NCBI RefSeq assembly: GCF_000376565.1
Contig: NZ_BARG01000047.1
Location: forward strand, 186,001 to 250,000
Reading direction: 5' to 3'
DNA from: Streptomyces hokutonensis
GTDB lineage: Bacteria; Actinomycetota; Actinomycetes; Streptomycetales; Streptomycetaceae
Length of the DNA stretch: 64,000 nt
Program-made: the position numbers and the translations under genes
The notes under the pieces: generated by a model
Database searches by the model: none
What the model saw: the letters and a program-made list of their open reading frames with translations, nothing else
What the model was told of the DNA's origin: nothing
Part shown: in pieces, positions 17,202 through 25,011 of the stretch
How positions within the stretch are numbered: position 1 is the first letter of the stretch
Layout of the letters: each line of letters begins with the position of its first letter

Positions 17202-18353
17202 GTGGCGGACGCTGCACAGAGGGGCACCCACAGGGTGCTCATCGCCGCGGACAAGTTCAAGGGGTCGCTGACGGCCGTGCAGGTCGCCGAGCGGGTGACG
17301 GCAGGGCTGCGCCGGGTCGTACCCGATCTGGAGGTCGCGGCGATGCCGGTCGCCGACGGCGGCGACGGCACGGTGGACGCGGCCGTCGCGGCCGGGTTCG
17401 AGCGACGGGAGATACGGGTCGCCGGGCCCCTCGGCGACGAGGTCACCGCGGCCTTCGCGGTCCGCGGCGACACGGCCGTCGTGGAGATGGCCGAGGCCAG
17501 CGGACTGCAGAGACTCCCCAAGGGCGTCTTCGCCCCGCTCACCTCCTCGACGTACGGCTCCGGCGAACTGCTGCGGGCCGCGCTCGACGCGGGCGCCCGC
17601 ACGATCGTGTTCGGCGTCGGCGGCAGCGCCACGACCGACGGCGGCGCGGGCATGCTCTCCGCGCTCGGCGCGCGCTTCCTGGACGCGGACGGCGAACCGG
17701 TGCCCCCGGGCGGCGGCGCCCTGATCGAGCTGGCCTCGGCGGACCTCTCCGGCCTCGACCCGCGCCTCGCCTCCGTCGCCCTCGTCCTCGCCAGCGACGT
17801 CGACAACCCGCTCACCGGCCCCAAGGGCGCCGCCGCGGTCTACGGCCCCCAGAAGGGCGCCGCACCGGACGACGTGGACGCCCTCGACGCGGCCCTCGGC
17901 CACTACGCGAAGATCCTGGAGGAGACGATCGGCGCCCGGGCCGCCGAGTACGCCGTCGCACCCGGTGCGGGCGCGGCCGGCGGCATCGGTTACGGCGCGC
18001 TCCTCCTCGGCGCCCGCTTCCGCCCCGGCATCGAGGTCATGCTCGACGTCCTCGGCTTCGCCTCCGCCCTGGAGGGCGCCACCCTCGTCATCACCGGCGA
18101 GGGCTCCCTCGACGAACAGACCCTGCACGGCAAGGCCCCGACCGGCGTCGCCGCGGCGGCCCGTGCCGAGGGCAAGGAGGTCGTAGCCGTCTGCGGCCGC
18201 CTCGCCCTGCCCCCTCAGGCCCTCGGCCACGCGGGCATCCGCCGTGCCTACCCCCTCACGTCCGTCGAACCGGACGTGGTGAAGTGCATCGCGGACGCGG
18301 GGCCGATCCTGGAGCGGGTGGCGGAGAACATCGCCCGGGACTTCCTGGTCTGA
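17202..18353 (+). CDS. glxK: Glycerate 2-kinase (GlxK family)
   Basis: A ~383-residue glycerate kinase that phosphorylates glycerate with ATP, feeding it to glycolysis. Family motifs: IAADKFKGSLTA near the N-terminus, MPVADGGDGTVDA, FGVGGSATTDGGAGML, LASDVDNPLTGP, GAGAAGGIGYG, and ITGEGSLDEQTLHGKAP. GTG 17202 with AAGGGGAT upstream gives the expected N-terminus; the much longer upstream frame overlaps the ADP-ribosylglycohydrolase gene and is spurious. In the wider context glyoxylate made by the ethylmalonyl-CoA pathway could reach glycerate, though the two gene groups are not one operon. Confidence 0.95.
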   Translation: MADAAQRGTHRVLIAADKFKGSLTAVQVAERVTAGLRRVVPDLEVAAMPVADGGDGTVDAAVAAGFERREIRVAGPLGDEVTAAFAVRGDTAVVEMAEASGLQRLPKGVFAPLTSSTYGSGELLRAALDAGARTIVFGVGGSATTDGGAGMLSALGARFLDADGEPVPPGGGALIELASADLSGLDPRLASVALVLASDVDNPLTGPKGAAAVYGPQKGAAPDDVDALDAALGHYAKILEETIGARAAEYAVAPGAGAAGGIGYGALLLGARFRPGIEVMLDVLGFASALEGATLVITGEGSLDEQTLHGKAPTGVAAAARAEGKEVVAVCGRLALPPQALGHAGIRRAYPLTSVEPDVVKCIADAGPILERVAENIARDFLV

Positions 18354-18376
18354 GTCCCGCCCGAGGAACGCCGAAG

Positions 18377-18400
18377 GGCCCCGGCCAAGTGGCCTGGGCC
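18377..18400 (+). terminator. Terminator after glycerate kinase
   Basis: An 11-bp inverted repeat with one mismatch (arms 18377-18387 and 18390-18400) starts 23 bases after the glycerate-kinase stop. Confidence 0.6.
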
Positions 18401-18453
18401 TCCCTCGACACGTCGTACGACCGGCGCGGCGACTGCTCGACGCCGGTCACTCT

Positions 18454-18530
18454 CAGCCCGTCCGGCGTCTGAGGACGAGGCCAGTTCAGGGCCGAAGCGG
18501 GGGTCCGGGGCCGCAGCCCCAGGCAGGGCC
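18454..18530 (+). repeat. Streptomyces intergenic repeat (CGTCCGGCGTxTGAGGACGAGG type)
   Basis: The stretch from CAGCCCGTCCGGCGTCTGAG through GGTCCGGGGCCGCAGCCCC matches, from memory, a short repeat found between many Streptomyces genes. It fills most of the gap between glycerate kinase and pssA. Whether it acts as terminator, RNA element or selfish repeat is not known to me. Confidence 0.65.
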
Positions 18531-18556
18531 CGCACCAATGCCGGGCGCCGACACGA

Positions 18557-18592
18557 CGAAGGGCCCCGAGTCACATGGCTCGGGGCCCTTCG
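18557..18592. terminator. Terminator between glycerate kinase and pssA
   Basis: A perfect 14-bp inverted repeat (arms 18557-18570 and 18579-18592) with an 8-nt loop sits 18 bases beyond the pssA stop. Confidence 0.85.
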
Positions 18593-18610
18593 TTCCGTCT
18601 GCTACGACCG

Positions 18611-19468
18611 CTACGGCAGCTGTGCGGCTCGCGCCTCACGCCTGTTGTCGCGGAAGGTGTTCACGCGGCGGGCCGTCGCGAACAGGGGGATCACCGCGCC
18701 CATGACCAGCTGGAGCGCGCAGCCCGTCTGGAGGAGGAGCTGGCCGCTCGGGGCGTCGAACGCCCAGGCCGCCAGCAGGCCCATCGACAGGACGATCCAG
18801 GCGAGCATGGCCACCGCGAGGCGACCGCGCGGCTTCGGGTACTCGACCCGGCTCACCATCAGCCAGGCGGTGCCCAGGATCGCCAGGAGCGTCGCCACGA
18901 AGGGCAGCTCCAGGAGCACGATCGAGACCACCGTCAGCGCGCCGAACGGGGAGGGCATGCCCTGGAACATGCCGTTCGGCGGGGTCACGCACGAGAAGCG
19001 GGCGAGTCTCAGCACCACGGCCAGCAGCACCACGATCGCGCCGACCGCGGCCACTCTCTGGTGCGCGTCGTCCGCGACCATGCCGTAGACGAGGACGAAG
19101 TACGCCGGTGCGAGGCCGAAGCTGATCAGGTCCGACAGGTTGTCCAGCTCCGCGCCCATGGGGGAGGAGCGCAGCTTGCGGGCGACGAGGCCGTCGAAGA
19201 GGTCGAAGACCGCCGCGCACAGCATCAGGATGACCGCGGTGGCCGCGCTGTGGCGGGCCATGCCGGTCGACTCGTCGTTGCCCGTCAGGTGCGGGATCAG
19301 GATGCCGGTGGTGGTGAAGTACACCGCCATGAAGCCGCAGGTGGCGTTGCCGAGGGTGAGGGTGTCCGCTATTGAGAGGCGGAGAGAAAGAGGCATCTCC
19401 TCCTCGTCGTCCACCTCGTCCGCCTCGGGCACCCAGCCCGCCTGTGTCTCCGGATCAATCACGGTCAA
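18611..19468 (-). CDS. pssA: CDP-diacylglycerol-serine O-phosphatidyltransferase
   Basis: A ~285-residue membrane enzyme that makes phosphatidylserine from CDP-diacylglycerol and serine, the first step towards phosphatidylethanolamine. The CDP-alcohol phosphotransferase motif is complete: DLFDGLVAR, then eight residues to GAELDNLSD. About eight hydrophobic segments follow an acidic, soluble N-terminus (DEVDDEEEMPLS). The start is TTG 19466-19468 or GTG 19460-19462, both inside the end of psd, so the genes are translationally coupled and co-transcribed with psd first. Its product is the substrate of the psd enzyme. Confidence 0.94.
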   Translation of the reverse strand: MTVIDPETQAGWVPEADEVDDEEEMPLSLRLSIADTLTLGNATCGFMAVYFTTTGILIPHLTGNDESTGMARHSAATAVILMLCAAVFDLFDGLVARKLRSSPMGAELDNLSDLISFGLAPAYFVLVYGMVADDAHQRVAAVGAIVVLLAVVLRLARFSCVTPPNGMFQGMPSPFGALTVVSIVLLELPFVATLLAILGTAWLMVSRVEYPKPRGRLAVAMLAWIVLSMGLLAAWAFDAPSGQLLLQTGCALQLVMGAVIPLFATARRVNTFRDNRREARAAQLP

Positions 19469-20111
19469 TGCGAGTCACCCCAGCCACCGTCTTCTGACCG
19501 ACCTCCACGTCCACCTCGACACCCTCGGGGAGGTAGATGTCGACACGCGAACCGAAGCGGATCAGTCCGATGCGCTCGCCCTGCTCGACCTTCGTGCCCT
19601 GCGGGACGTAGGGGACGATGCGGCGGGCGACGGCGCCGGCGATCTGGATCATCTCGATGTCACCGAGCTCGGTGTCGAAGTGCCAGACGACCCGCTCGTT
19701 GTTCTCGCTCTCCTTGTTGAACGCGGGAACGAAACCGCCCGGGATGTGCTCGACCGAAGTCACCGTGCCGGAGAGCGGCGCGCGGTTGACGTGGACGTTC
19801 AGCGGGCTCATGAAGATGGCGACGCGGGTGCGACCGTCCTTCCACGGCATGATGCTCTGCACCACACCGTCGGCGGGCGAGATGACCCGGCCCGGGGTGA
19901 TCTCGCGCTCGGGGTCGCGGAAGAACCACAGCATGCCCGCCGCGAGCGCGGTGGCGGGTACGGCCACGGCCTTGGCGGCGCCGGACTTGCGCGCACGTAC
20001 CAGGCTGAGGGCTGCGGTGGCGACGGTCGGCAGGAGCCACGGCGATGCTCCGCGCGCGAGGCGTACGCCTGCCAGGCTGTCGCGTGGTGCAGAGGTTTGG
20101 CTGTGGGGCAT
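19455..20111 (-). CDS. psd: Phosphatidylserine decarboxylase proenzyme
   Basis: A ~218-residue decarboxylase converting phosphatidylserine to phosphatidylethanolamine. It matures by self-cleavage at the Gly-Ser bond in RFGSRVD (about residues 185-190), where the serine becomes the pyruvoyl cofactor. Other signatures are FFRDPER, SPADGVV and FMSPLNVHVNRAP. It is the short PSD type, with one N-terminal hydrophobic stretch for membrane association. ATG 20109-20111 has GAAGGTC upstream. It overlaps pssA at its 3' end. A 15-bp palindrome lies ~80 bp upstream. Confidence 0.95.
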   Translation of the reverse strand: MPHSQTSAPRDSLAGVRLARGASPWLLPTVATAALSLVRARKSGAAKAVAVPATALAAGMLWFFRDPEREITPGRVISPADGVVQSIMPWKDGRTRVAIFMSPLNVHVNRAPLSGTVTSVEHIPGGFVPAFNKESENNERVVWHFDTELGDIEMIQIAGAVARRIVPYVPQGTKVEQGERIGLIRFGSRVDIYLPEGVEVDVEVGQKTVAGVTRIDRD

Positions 20112-20191
20112 GGATGACCTTCGTAGCGGATGATGCCGCACTGTAACGGGGGACGGCGGCTTTCCCGGGATCGTACCGGTCGTGGGCCACA

Positions 20192-20206
20192 ACTGGCTAA
20201 GCCAGT
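20192..20206. promoter_or_regulatory. 15-bp palindrome upstream of psd-pssA
   Basis: ACTGGCT-A-AGCCAGT is a perfect palindrome with 7-bp arms in the promoter region of the psd-pssA operon. It is well placed to be an operator. No regulator is known to me for it. Confidence 0.6.
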
Positions 20207-20236
20207 AAGTCGAGTCGGCGGCTGAAGAGCGTTGAC

Positions 20237-20269
20237 GGGGTGTGATCTTCTTCTCGAAGAAAACACCCC
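20237..20269 (-). terminator. Terminator of the ethylmalonyl-CoA operon
   Basis: Outer arms GGGGTGT (20237-20243) and ACACCCC (20263-20269) enclose a second inverted repeat, TTCTTC-TC-GAAGAA. It begins 12 bases past the stop of the last gene of the ccr-ecm operon. Confidence 0.8.
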
Positions 20270-20280
20270 GAAACGGACAA

Positions 20281-21486
20281 TCAGCCCTGGAATCGATACT
20301 CTTCGAGCAACCTGCGCCCGATGATCATTTTCTGGATTTCGGCGGTACCTTCGCCGATCAACAGCATCGGCGCCTCGCGGTAAAGGCGTTCGATCTCGTA
20401 CTCCTTGGAGAATCCGTACCCGCCGTGGATCCGGAAGGCGTCTTCGACGACCTCCTTGCAGTACTCGGAGGCGAGGTACTTCGCCATCCCTGCCTCAAGG
20501 TCGTTTCGTTCGCCGGAGTCCTTTTTGCGTGCCGCATTTACCATCATCGCATGGGCGGCCTCGACCTTGGTGGCCATCTCCGCCAGCTTGAACTGGATCG
20601 CCTGGTGCTGGGCGATCGGCTTCCCGAACGTGTGACGCTGCTGCGCGTAGGAGACGCCCAGTTCGAAGGCACGCTGAGCGACGCCGCAGCCACGCGCCGC
20701 CACATTCACGCGGCCCACCTCGACTCCGTCCATCATTTGGTAAAAACCTCGGCCGGTTTCCCCGCCGAGCACGCGGTCGGCCGGGATCCGCAGGCCGTCC
20801 ATGATCAACTCGGTGGTGTCGACGCCCTTGTAGCCCATCTTGTCGATCTTCCCGGGGATGGTGAGACCGGGCCGCACCTCACCGAAACCGGGCTCCTTCT
20901 CCACCAGGAAGGTCGTCATCGACTTGTGCGGCGCGGTGCCCTCGGGGTGCCCTTCGTCACTGCGCACGAGTACGGCGACGAGCGATGACGTACCGCCGTT
21001 CGTCAGCCACATCTTCTGACCGGTCAGGACGTATTCGTCACCGTCCTTGACCGCCTTCGACGTGATCGCCGAGACGTCCGAGCCGAGCGCCGGCTCCGAC
21101 ATCGAGAACGCGCCCCGGATGTCGCCCGCCGCCATGCGCGGCAGGAAGTGGTCCTTCTGCTCCTGCGTGCCGTGCTGCTTGAGCATGTACGCCACGATGA
21201 AGTGGGTGTTGACGATCCCGGAGACCGACATCCAGCCGCGCGCGATCTCCTCCACGCACAGGGCGTACGTCAGCAACGACTCGCCCAGGCCGCCGTACTC
21301 CTCCGGGATCATCAGGCCGAAGAGGCCCAACTCCTTGAGCCCGTCGACGATCTGCTGCGGATACTCGTCGCGGTGCTCCAGCTCGGTGGCGACCGGGAGG
21401 ATCTCCTTGTCCACGAAGTCGCGGACGGTGGACAGGATTTCCCGCTGGATGTCGGTGAGACCGGCGGTCTGGGCGAGTCGCGCCAT
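20281..21486 (-). CDS. mcd: Acyl-CoA dehydrogenase, probably methylsuccinyl-CoA dehydrogenase of the ethylmalonyl-CoA pathway
   Basis: A ~401-residue FAD-dependent acyl-CoA dehydrogenase. Family features are IPEEYGGLGES, FSMSEPALGSDVSA (FAD/substrate site), QKMWLTNGG, the QRHTFGKPIAQHQAI helix, RIHGGYGFSKEYEIER and the IGEGTAEIQ motif whose Glu region holds the catalytic base. The family alone does not fix the substrate. It is the last gene of an operon with ccr, ecm, a malyl-CoA lyase and a MaoC hydratase, so I infer oxidation of (2S)-methylsuccinyl-CoA to mesaconyl-CoA. The gene starts 2 bp after the hydratase stop. Confidence 0.9.
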   Translation of the reverse strand: MARLAQTAGLTDIQREILSTVRDFVDKEILPVATELEHRDEYPQQIVDGLKELGLFGLMIPEEYGGLGESLLTYALCVEEIARGWMSVSGIVNTHFIVAYMLKQHGTQEQKDHFLPRMAAGDIRGAFSMSEPALGSDVSAITSKAVKDGDEYVLTGQKMWLTNGGTSSLVAVLVRSDEGHPEGTAPHKSMTTFLVEKEPGFGEVRPGLTIPGKIDKMGYKGVDTTELIMDGLRIPADRVLGGETGRGFYQMMDGVEVGRVNVAARGCGVAQRAFELGVSYAQQRHTFGKPIAQHQAIQFKLAEMATKVEAAHAMMVNAARKKDSGERNDLEAGMAKYLASEYCKEVVEDAFRIHGGYGFSKEYEIERLYREAPMLLIGEGTAEIQKMIIGRRLLEEYRFQG

Positions 21487-21488
21487 GG

Positions 21489-22001
21489 CTACTTCTCCTG
21501 CTCCTTGAGCTGGGGGCGGCCGGGCTGCTCGCCGCCGCGCTCCTTGATGTACGTCTCGGTCGGCACCATCACCTTGCGGCGGAACACACAGACCAGCGTG
21601 CCGTCCTGCTTGTAGCCCTTGGTCTCGACATAGACGATCCCGCGGTCGTTCTTGGACTTCGACGGCGTCTTGTCGAGGACCGTCGTCTCGCCGTAGATCG
21701 TGTCCCCGTGGAAGGTCGGCGCCACGTGCTTCAGCGACTCGATCTCCAGGTTGGCGATCGCCTTGCCCGACACGTCCGGCACCGACATGCCCAGCAGCAG
21801 CGAGTAGATGTAGTTCCCGACCACCACGTTCTTGCCGAAGTCCGTCGTGTTCTCGGCGTAGTTGGCGTCCATGTGGAGCGGGTGGTGGTTCATCGTCAGG
21901 AGACAGAAGAGGTGGTCGTCGTACTCCGTGACCGTCTTCCCGGGCCAGTGCTTGTAGACCGCGCCGACCTCGAACTCCTCGTAGGTGCGTCCGAACTGCA
22001 T
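21489..22001 (-). CDS. mch: MaoC-family dehydratase, probably mesaconyl-CoA hydratase
   Basis: A ~170-residue hot-dog-fold hydratase. It starts with MQFGRTYEEFEVG and contains HWPGKTVTEYDDHLFCLLTMNHHPLHMDANYA, with the catalytic Asp/His of MaoC hydratases, and later NYIYSLLLGMS and PTFHGDTIYGET. The position between a CoA-ester lyase and an acyl-CoA dehydrogenase argues for mesaconyl-CoA to beta-methylmalyl-CoA hydration. ATG 21999-22001 lies 5 bp after the lyase stop, with GGAGG inside the lyase gene, so translation is coupled. A longer upstream frame overlaps the lyase and is rejected. Confidence 0.9.
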   Translation of the reverse strand: MQFGRTYEEFEVGAVYKHWPGKTVTEYDDHLFCLLTMNHHPLHMDANYAENTTDFGKNVVVGNYIYSLLLGMSVPDVSGKAIANLEIESLKHVAPTFHGDTIYGETTVLDKTPSKSKNDRGIVYVETKGYKQDGTLVCVFRRKVMVPTETYIKERGGEQPGRPQLKEQEK

Positions 22002-22006
22002 GGTGC

Positions 22007-22978
22007 TCAGGCCTCCGGGGCTTCGAACGTGGACGTGCGCTGCATACCGGCGGCCCGGCCCTTGCCCGAGATGACCAGCGCCATCTTGCGGCTGGCCTCG
22101 TCGATCATCTCGTCGCCGAGCATCGCCGAGCCCTTCTTGCCGCCGGCCTCGGACGTGTAGTAGTCGTACGCGTCGAGGATCAACTCGGCGTGGTCGAAGT
22201 CCTCCTGGGACGGCGAGAAGATCTCGTTGGACGCCTCGACCTGGCCCGGGTGCAGCACCCACTTGCCGTCGAAACCGAGTGCCGCGGCCCGCTGCGCGAC
22301 CGCGCGGTAGCCGTCGATGTTGCGGATCTGGAGGTAGGGGCCGTCGATCGCCTGGAGGTTGTTGGCGCGGGCGGCCATCAGGATCTTCATCAGGATGTAG
22401 TGGTAGGCGTCCGCCGGGTAGCCGGGCGGCTGCTCGCCCACGACCAACGACTTCATGTTGATCGACGCCATGAAGTCGGCCGGGCCGAAGATGATCGTCT
22501 CGACACGTTGACTGGCTTGAGCGATCGCATTGACGTTGTTGAGTCCCTGCGCGTTCTCGATCTGCGCCTCAATACCGATCTTGCCGACCTCGAAGCCCAT
22601 CGTCTTCTCGATCTGCGTCAGCAGCAGGTCCAGCGCGACGACCTGCTGGGCGTCCTGCACCTTCGGCAGCATGATGCAGTCGAGGTTCTGGCCCGCGCCC
22701 TCGACGACCGTGACGACATCGCGGTACGTCCACTCGGTCGTCCAGTCGTTGACGCGCACGACCCGCGTCTTGCCCGTCCAGTCGCCCTCGTTGAGGAACT
22801 TGACGATGGTGTGCCGCGCGTCGGGCTTGGCCAGCGGCGCGCACGCGTCCTCCAGGTCCAGGAAGACCTGGTCGGCCGGGAGGCCCTGCGCCTTCTCCAG
22901 GAAGCGCGGGTTGCTCCCCGGTACGGCGAGACAGGAGCGCCGCGGACGGAGCCGGTTCACGGGGGCGGGCGTGGTCAT
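22007..22978 (-). CDS. mcl: CoA-ester lyase (beta-methylmalyl-CoA/malyl-CoA lyase, HpcH/CitE family)
   Basis: A ~323-residue TIM-barrel lyase of the HpcH/HpaI/CitE family that needs a divalent metal. Visible motifs: RRSCLAVPGSNPRFLEKA, FLDLEDACAP (metal-binding Asp/Glu), RVNDW, MLPKVQDAQQV, IEAQIENAQGL and FGPADFMAS. In the ethylmalonyl-CoA pathway this enzyme splits beta-methylmalyl-CoA into glyoxylate and propionyl-CoA. Its ATG overlaps the stop of the mutase gene by 4 bases (ATGA). Confidence 0.92.
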   Translation of the reverse strand: MTTPAPVNRLRPRRSCLAVPGSNPRFLEKAQGLPADQVFLDLEDACAPLAKPDARHTIVKFLNEGDWTGKTRVVRVNDWTTEWTYRDVVTVVEGAGQNLDCIMLPKVQDAQQVVALDLLLTQIEKTMGFEVGKIGIEAQIENAQGLNNVNAIAQASQRVETIIFGPADFMASINMKSLVVGEQPPGYPADAYHYILMKILMAARANNLQAIDGPYLQIRNIDGYRAVAQRAAALGFDGKWVLHPGQVEASNEIFSPSQEDFDHAELILDAYDYYTSEAGGKKGSAMLGDEMIDEASRKMALVISGKGRAAGMQRTSTFEAPEA

Positions 22979-25002
22979 GCGGGGACCTCCAGGGGGTCGA
23001 GCTTGTTCGCCTTCCGGATCTCGTCGACGATGCGGCCGATGATTCCGGTGATGTCGAAGTCCTTCGGGGTGAAGACCGCGGCGACCCCGGCAGCCCTGAG
23101 CTGCTCGGCGTCGCCATTGGGGATGATCCCACCGGCGATGACAGGTATGTCTGTGGCACCGGCCACACGGAGCCGTTCGAGGACGTCCGGCACCAGCTGG
23201 GCGTGCGAGCCGGACAGGATGGACAGGCCGACCGCGTGCACGTCCTCGGCGAGGGCCGCGTCCACGATCTGCTCCGGGGTCAGCCGGATGCCCTGGTAGA
23301 CCACCTCGAAGCCGGCGTCACGCGCGCGTACGGCGATCTGCTCGGCGCCGTTGGAGTGCCCGTCCAGGCCCGGCTTGCCGACCAGGAAGCGCAGTTTGCC
23401 GACGCCCATCTCGCGCGCCGTCAGATCCACCTTGCGGCGGACCCCGGCCATCGCCGAGCCCTCCTCGGCGGGGACCGCGACCGGCGCCGACGAGACGCCC
23501 GTGGGCGCCCGGAACTCCCCGAACACCTCCCGCAGGGCCCCGGCCCACTCACCGGTCGTGACACCGGCGCGGGCGCACTCCAGGGTGGCCTCCATGAGGT
23601 TGTCGGTGTCCTTGGCGGCCTCCTTCAGCCGCTCCAGCGCCTTGCACGGGCGCGGGTGGTTGAAGGGCGGCTGGTAGCGCGTGTCCCGCCAGTGCTGCAA
23701 CGACGCGATGACCCGGGCCTCGACGGCCGGGTCGACCGTCTGGATCGCTTGATCAAGGTCGGCCGTGAGTGGATTGGGCTCGGTCGTGTTGAAGATGTTG
23801 ACTCCGACGATCTTCTCTTGACCGGACTCAATACGGCCCCGCCGCTCCGCGTGCGAGGACACGAGCTGCGACTTCAGATAGCCCGACTCCACGGCGGCCA
23901 TCGCGCCGCCCATCTCCTCGATGCGGTCGATCTCCGCGAGGGACTCCTCGACCAGGGAGGCCACCTTCGCCTCGATGACGTGCGAGCCCTCGAAGATGTC
24001 CGCGTACTCCAGCAGGTCGCTCTCGTACGCCAGCACCTGTTGCATGCGCAGCGACCACTGCTGGTCCCAGGGGCGGGGGAGCCCCAACGCCTCGTTCCAC
24101 GCCGGGAGTTGGACGGCACGCGCGCGTGCGTCCTTCGACAGCGTCACGGCCAGCATCTCCAGCACGATCCGCTGGACGTTGTTCTCCGGCTGCGCCTCCG
24201 TCAGGCCGAGCGAGTTGACCTGGACGCCGTAGCGGAACCGGCGCTGCTTCGGGTCCTCGATGCCGTAGCGCTCGCGCGTGATCTCGTCCCAGATGCGGCC
24301 GAAGGCGCGCATCTTGCACATCTCCTCGATGAAGCGGACGCCCGCGTTCACGAAGAAGGAGATACGGGCGACGACATCGCCCTTGCGGTCCTCGGGGATC
24401 TGCCCGGACGCGAACACCGCGTCCAGGACGGCGATCGCGGTGGACATCGCGTACGCGATCTCCTGGACCGGTGTCGCTCCCGCCTCCTGGAGGTGGTAGC
24501 TGCAGATGTTGATCGGGTTCCACTTGGGGATGTGGTTGACCGTGTAGCAGATCATGTCGGTCGTCAGCCGGAGCGAGGGCACCGGCGGGAACACGTGCGT
24601 GCCCCGTGACAGGTACTCCTTGACGATGTCGTTCTGGGTCGTCCCCTGGAGCTGGGTGATGTCGACGCCCTGCTCCTCGGCGACGACCTGATAGAGCGCC
24701 AGCAGCCACATGGCGGTGGCGTTGATCGTCATCGAGGTGTTCATCTGGTCCAGGGGAATGTCCTGGAACAGCCGGCGCATGTCACCGACGTGGGCCACCG
24801 GCACGCCGACCCGGCCGACCTCGCCGCGGGCGAGGATGTGGTCGGAGTCGTAGCCGGTCTGTGTCGGCAGGTCGAACGCGACCGACAGACCGGTCTGGCC
24901 CTTGGCGAGATTGCGCCGGTACAACTCGTTGGACGCCTCTGCCGTGGAGTGACCGGCGTACGTGCGCATGAGCCACGGCCGGTCTTTCTGGCGCTCAGTC
25001 AT
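22975..25002 (-). CDS. ecm: Ethylmalonyl-CoA mutase (MeaA), B12-dependent
   Basis: A ~675-residue adenosylcobalamin-dependent acyl-CoA mutase. The N-terminal TIM barrel holds TYAGHSTAEASN, SVAFDLPTQTGYDSD and NTSMTINATAMWLLALY. The C-terminal domain (~540-675) is the B12-binding fold with the His-on motif GLDGHSNGA. In contrast to two-subunit methylmalonyl-CoA mutases, both domains are in one chain, as in MeaA/Ecm proteins. Together with crotonyl-CoA carboxylase/reductase directly upstream this identifies it as ethylmalonyl-CoA mutase, giving methylsuccinyl-CoA. It starts 9 bp after the ccr stop. Confidence 0.95.
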   Translation of the reverse strand: MTERQKDRPWLMRTYAGHSTAEASNELYRRNLAKGQTGLSVAFDLPTQTGYDSDHILARGEVGRVGVPVAHVGDMRRLFQDIPLDQMNTSMTINATAMWLLALYQVVAEEQGVDITQLQGTTQNDIVKEYLSRGTHVFPPVPSLRLTTDMICYTVNHIPKWNPINICSYHLQEAGATPVQEIAYAMSTAIAVLDAVFASGQIPEDRKGDVVARISFFVNAGVRFIEEMCKMRAFGRIWDEITRERYGIEDPKQRRFRYGVQVNSLGLTEAQPENNVQRIVLEMLAVTLSKDARARAVQLPAWNEALGLPRPWDQQWSLRMQQVLAYESDLLEYADIFEGSHVIEAKVASLVEESLAEIDRIEEMGGAMAAVESGYLKSQLVSSHAERRGRIESGQEKIVGVNIFNTTEPNPLTADLDQAIQTVDPAVEARVIASLQHWRDTRYQPPFNHPRPCKALERLKEAAKDTDNLMEATLECARAGVTTGEWAGALREVFGEFRAPTGVSSAPVAVPAEEGSAMAGVRRKVDLTAREMGVGKLRFLVGKPGLDGHSNGAEQIAVRARDAGFEVVYQGIRLTPEQIVDAALAEDVHAVGLSILSGSHAQLVPDVLERLRVAGATDIPVIAGGIIPNGDAEQLRAAGVAAVFTPKDFDITGIIGRIVDEIRKANKLDPLEVPA

Positions 25003-25011
25003 CAGCGGACC

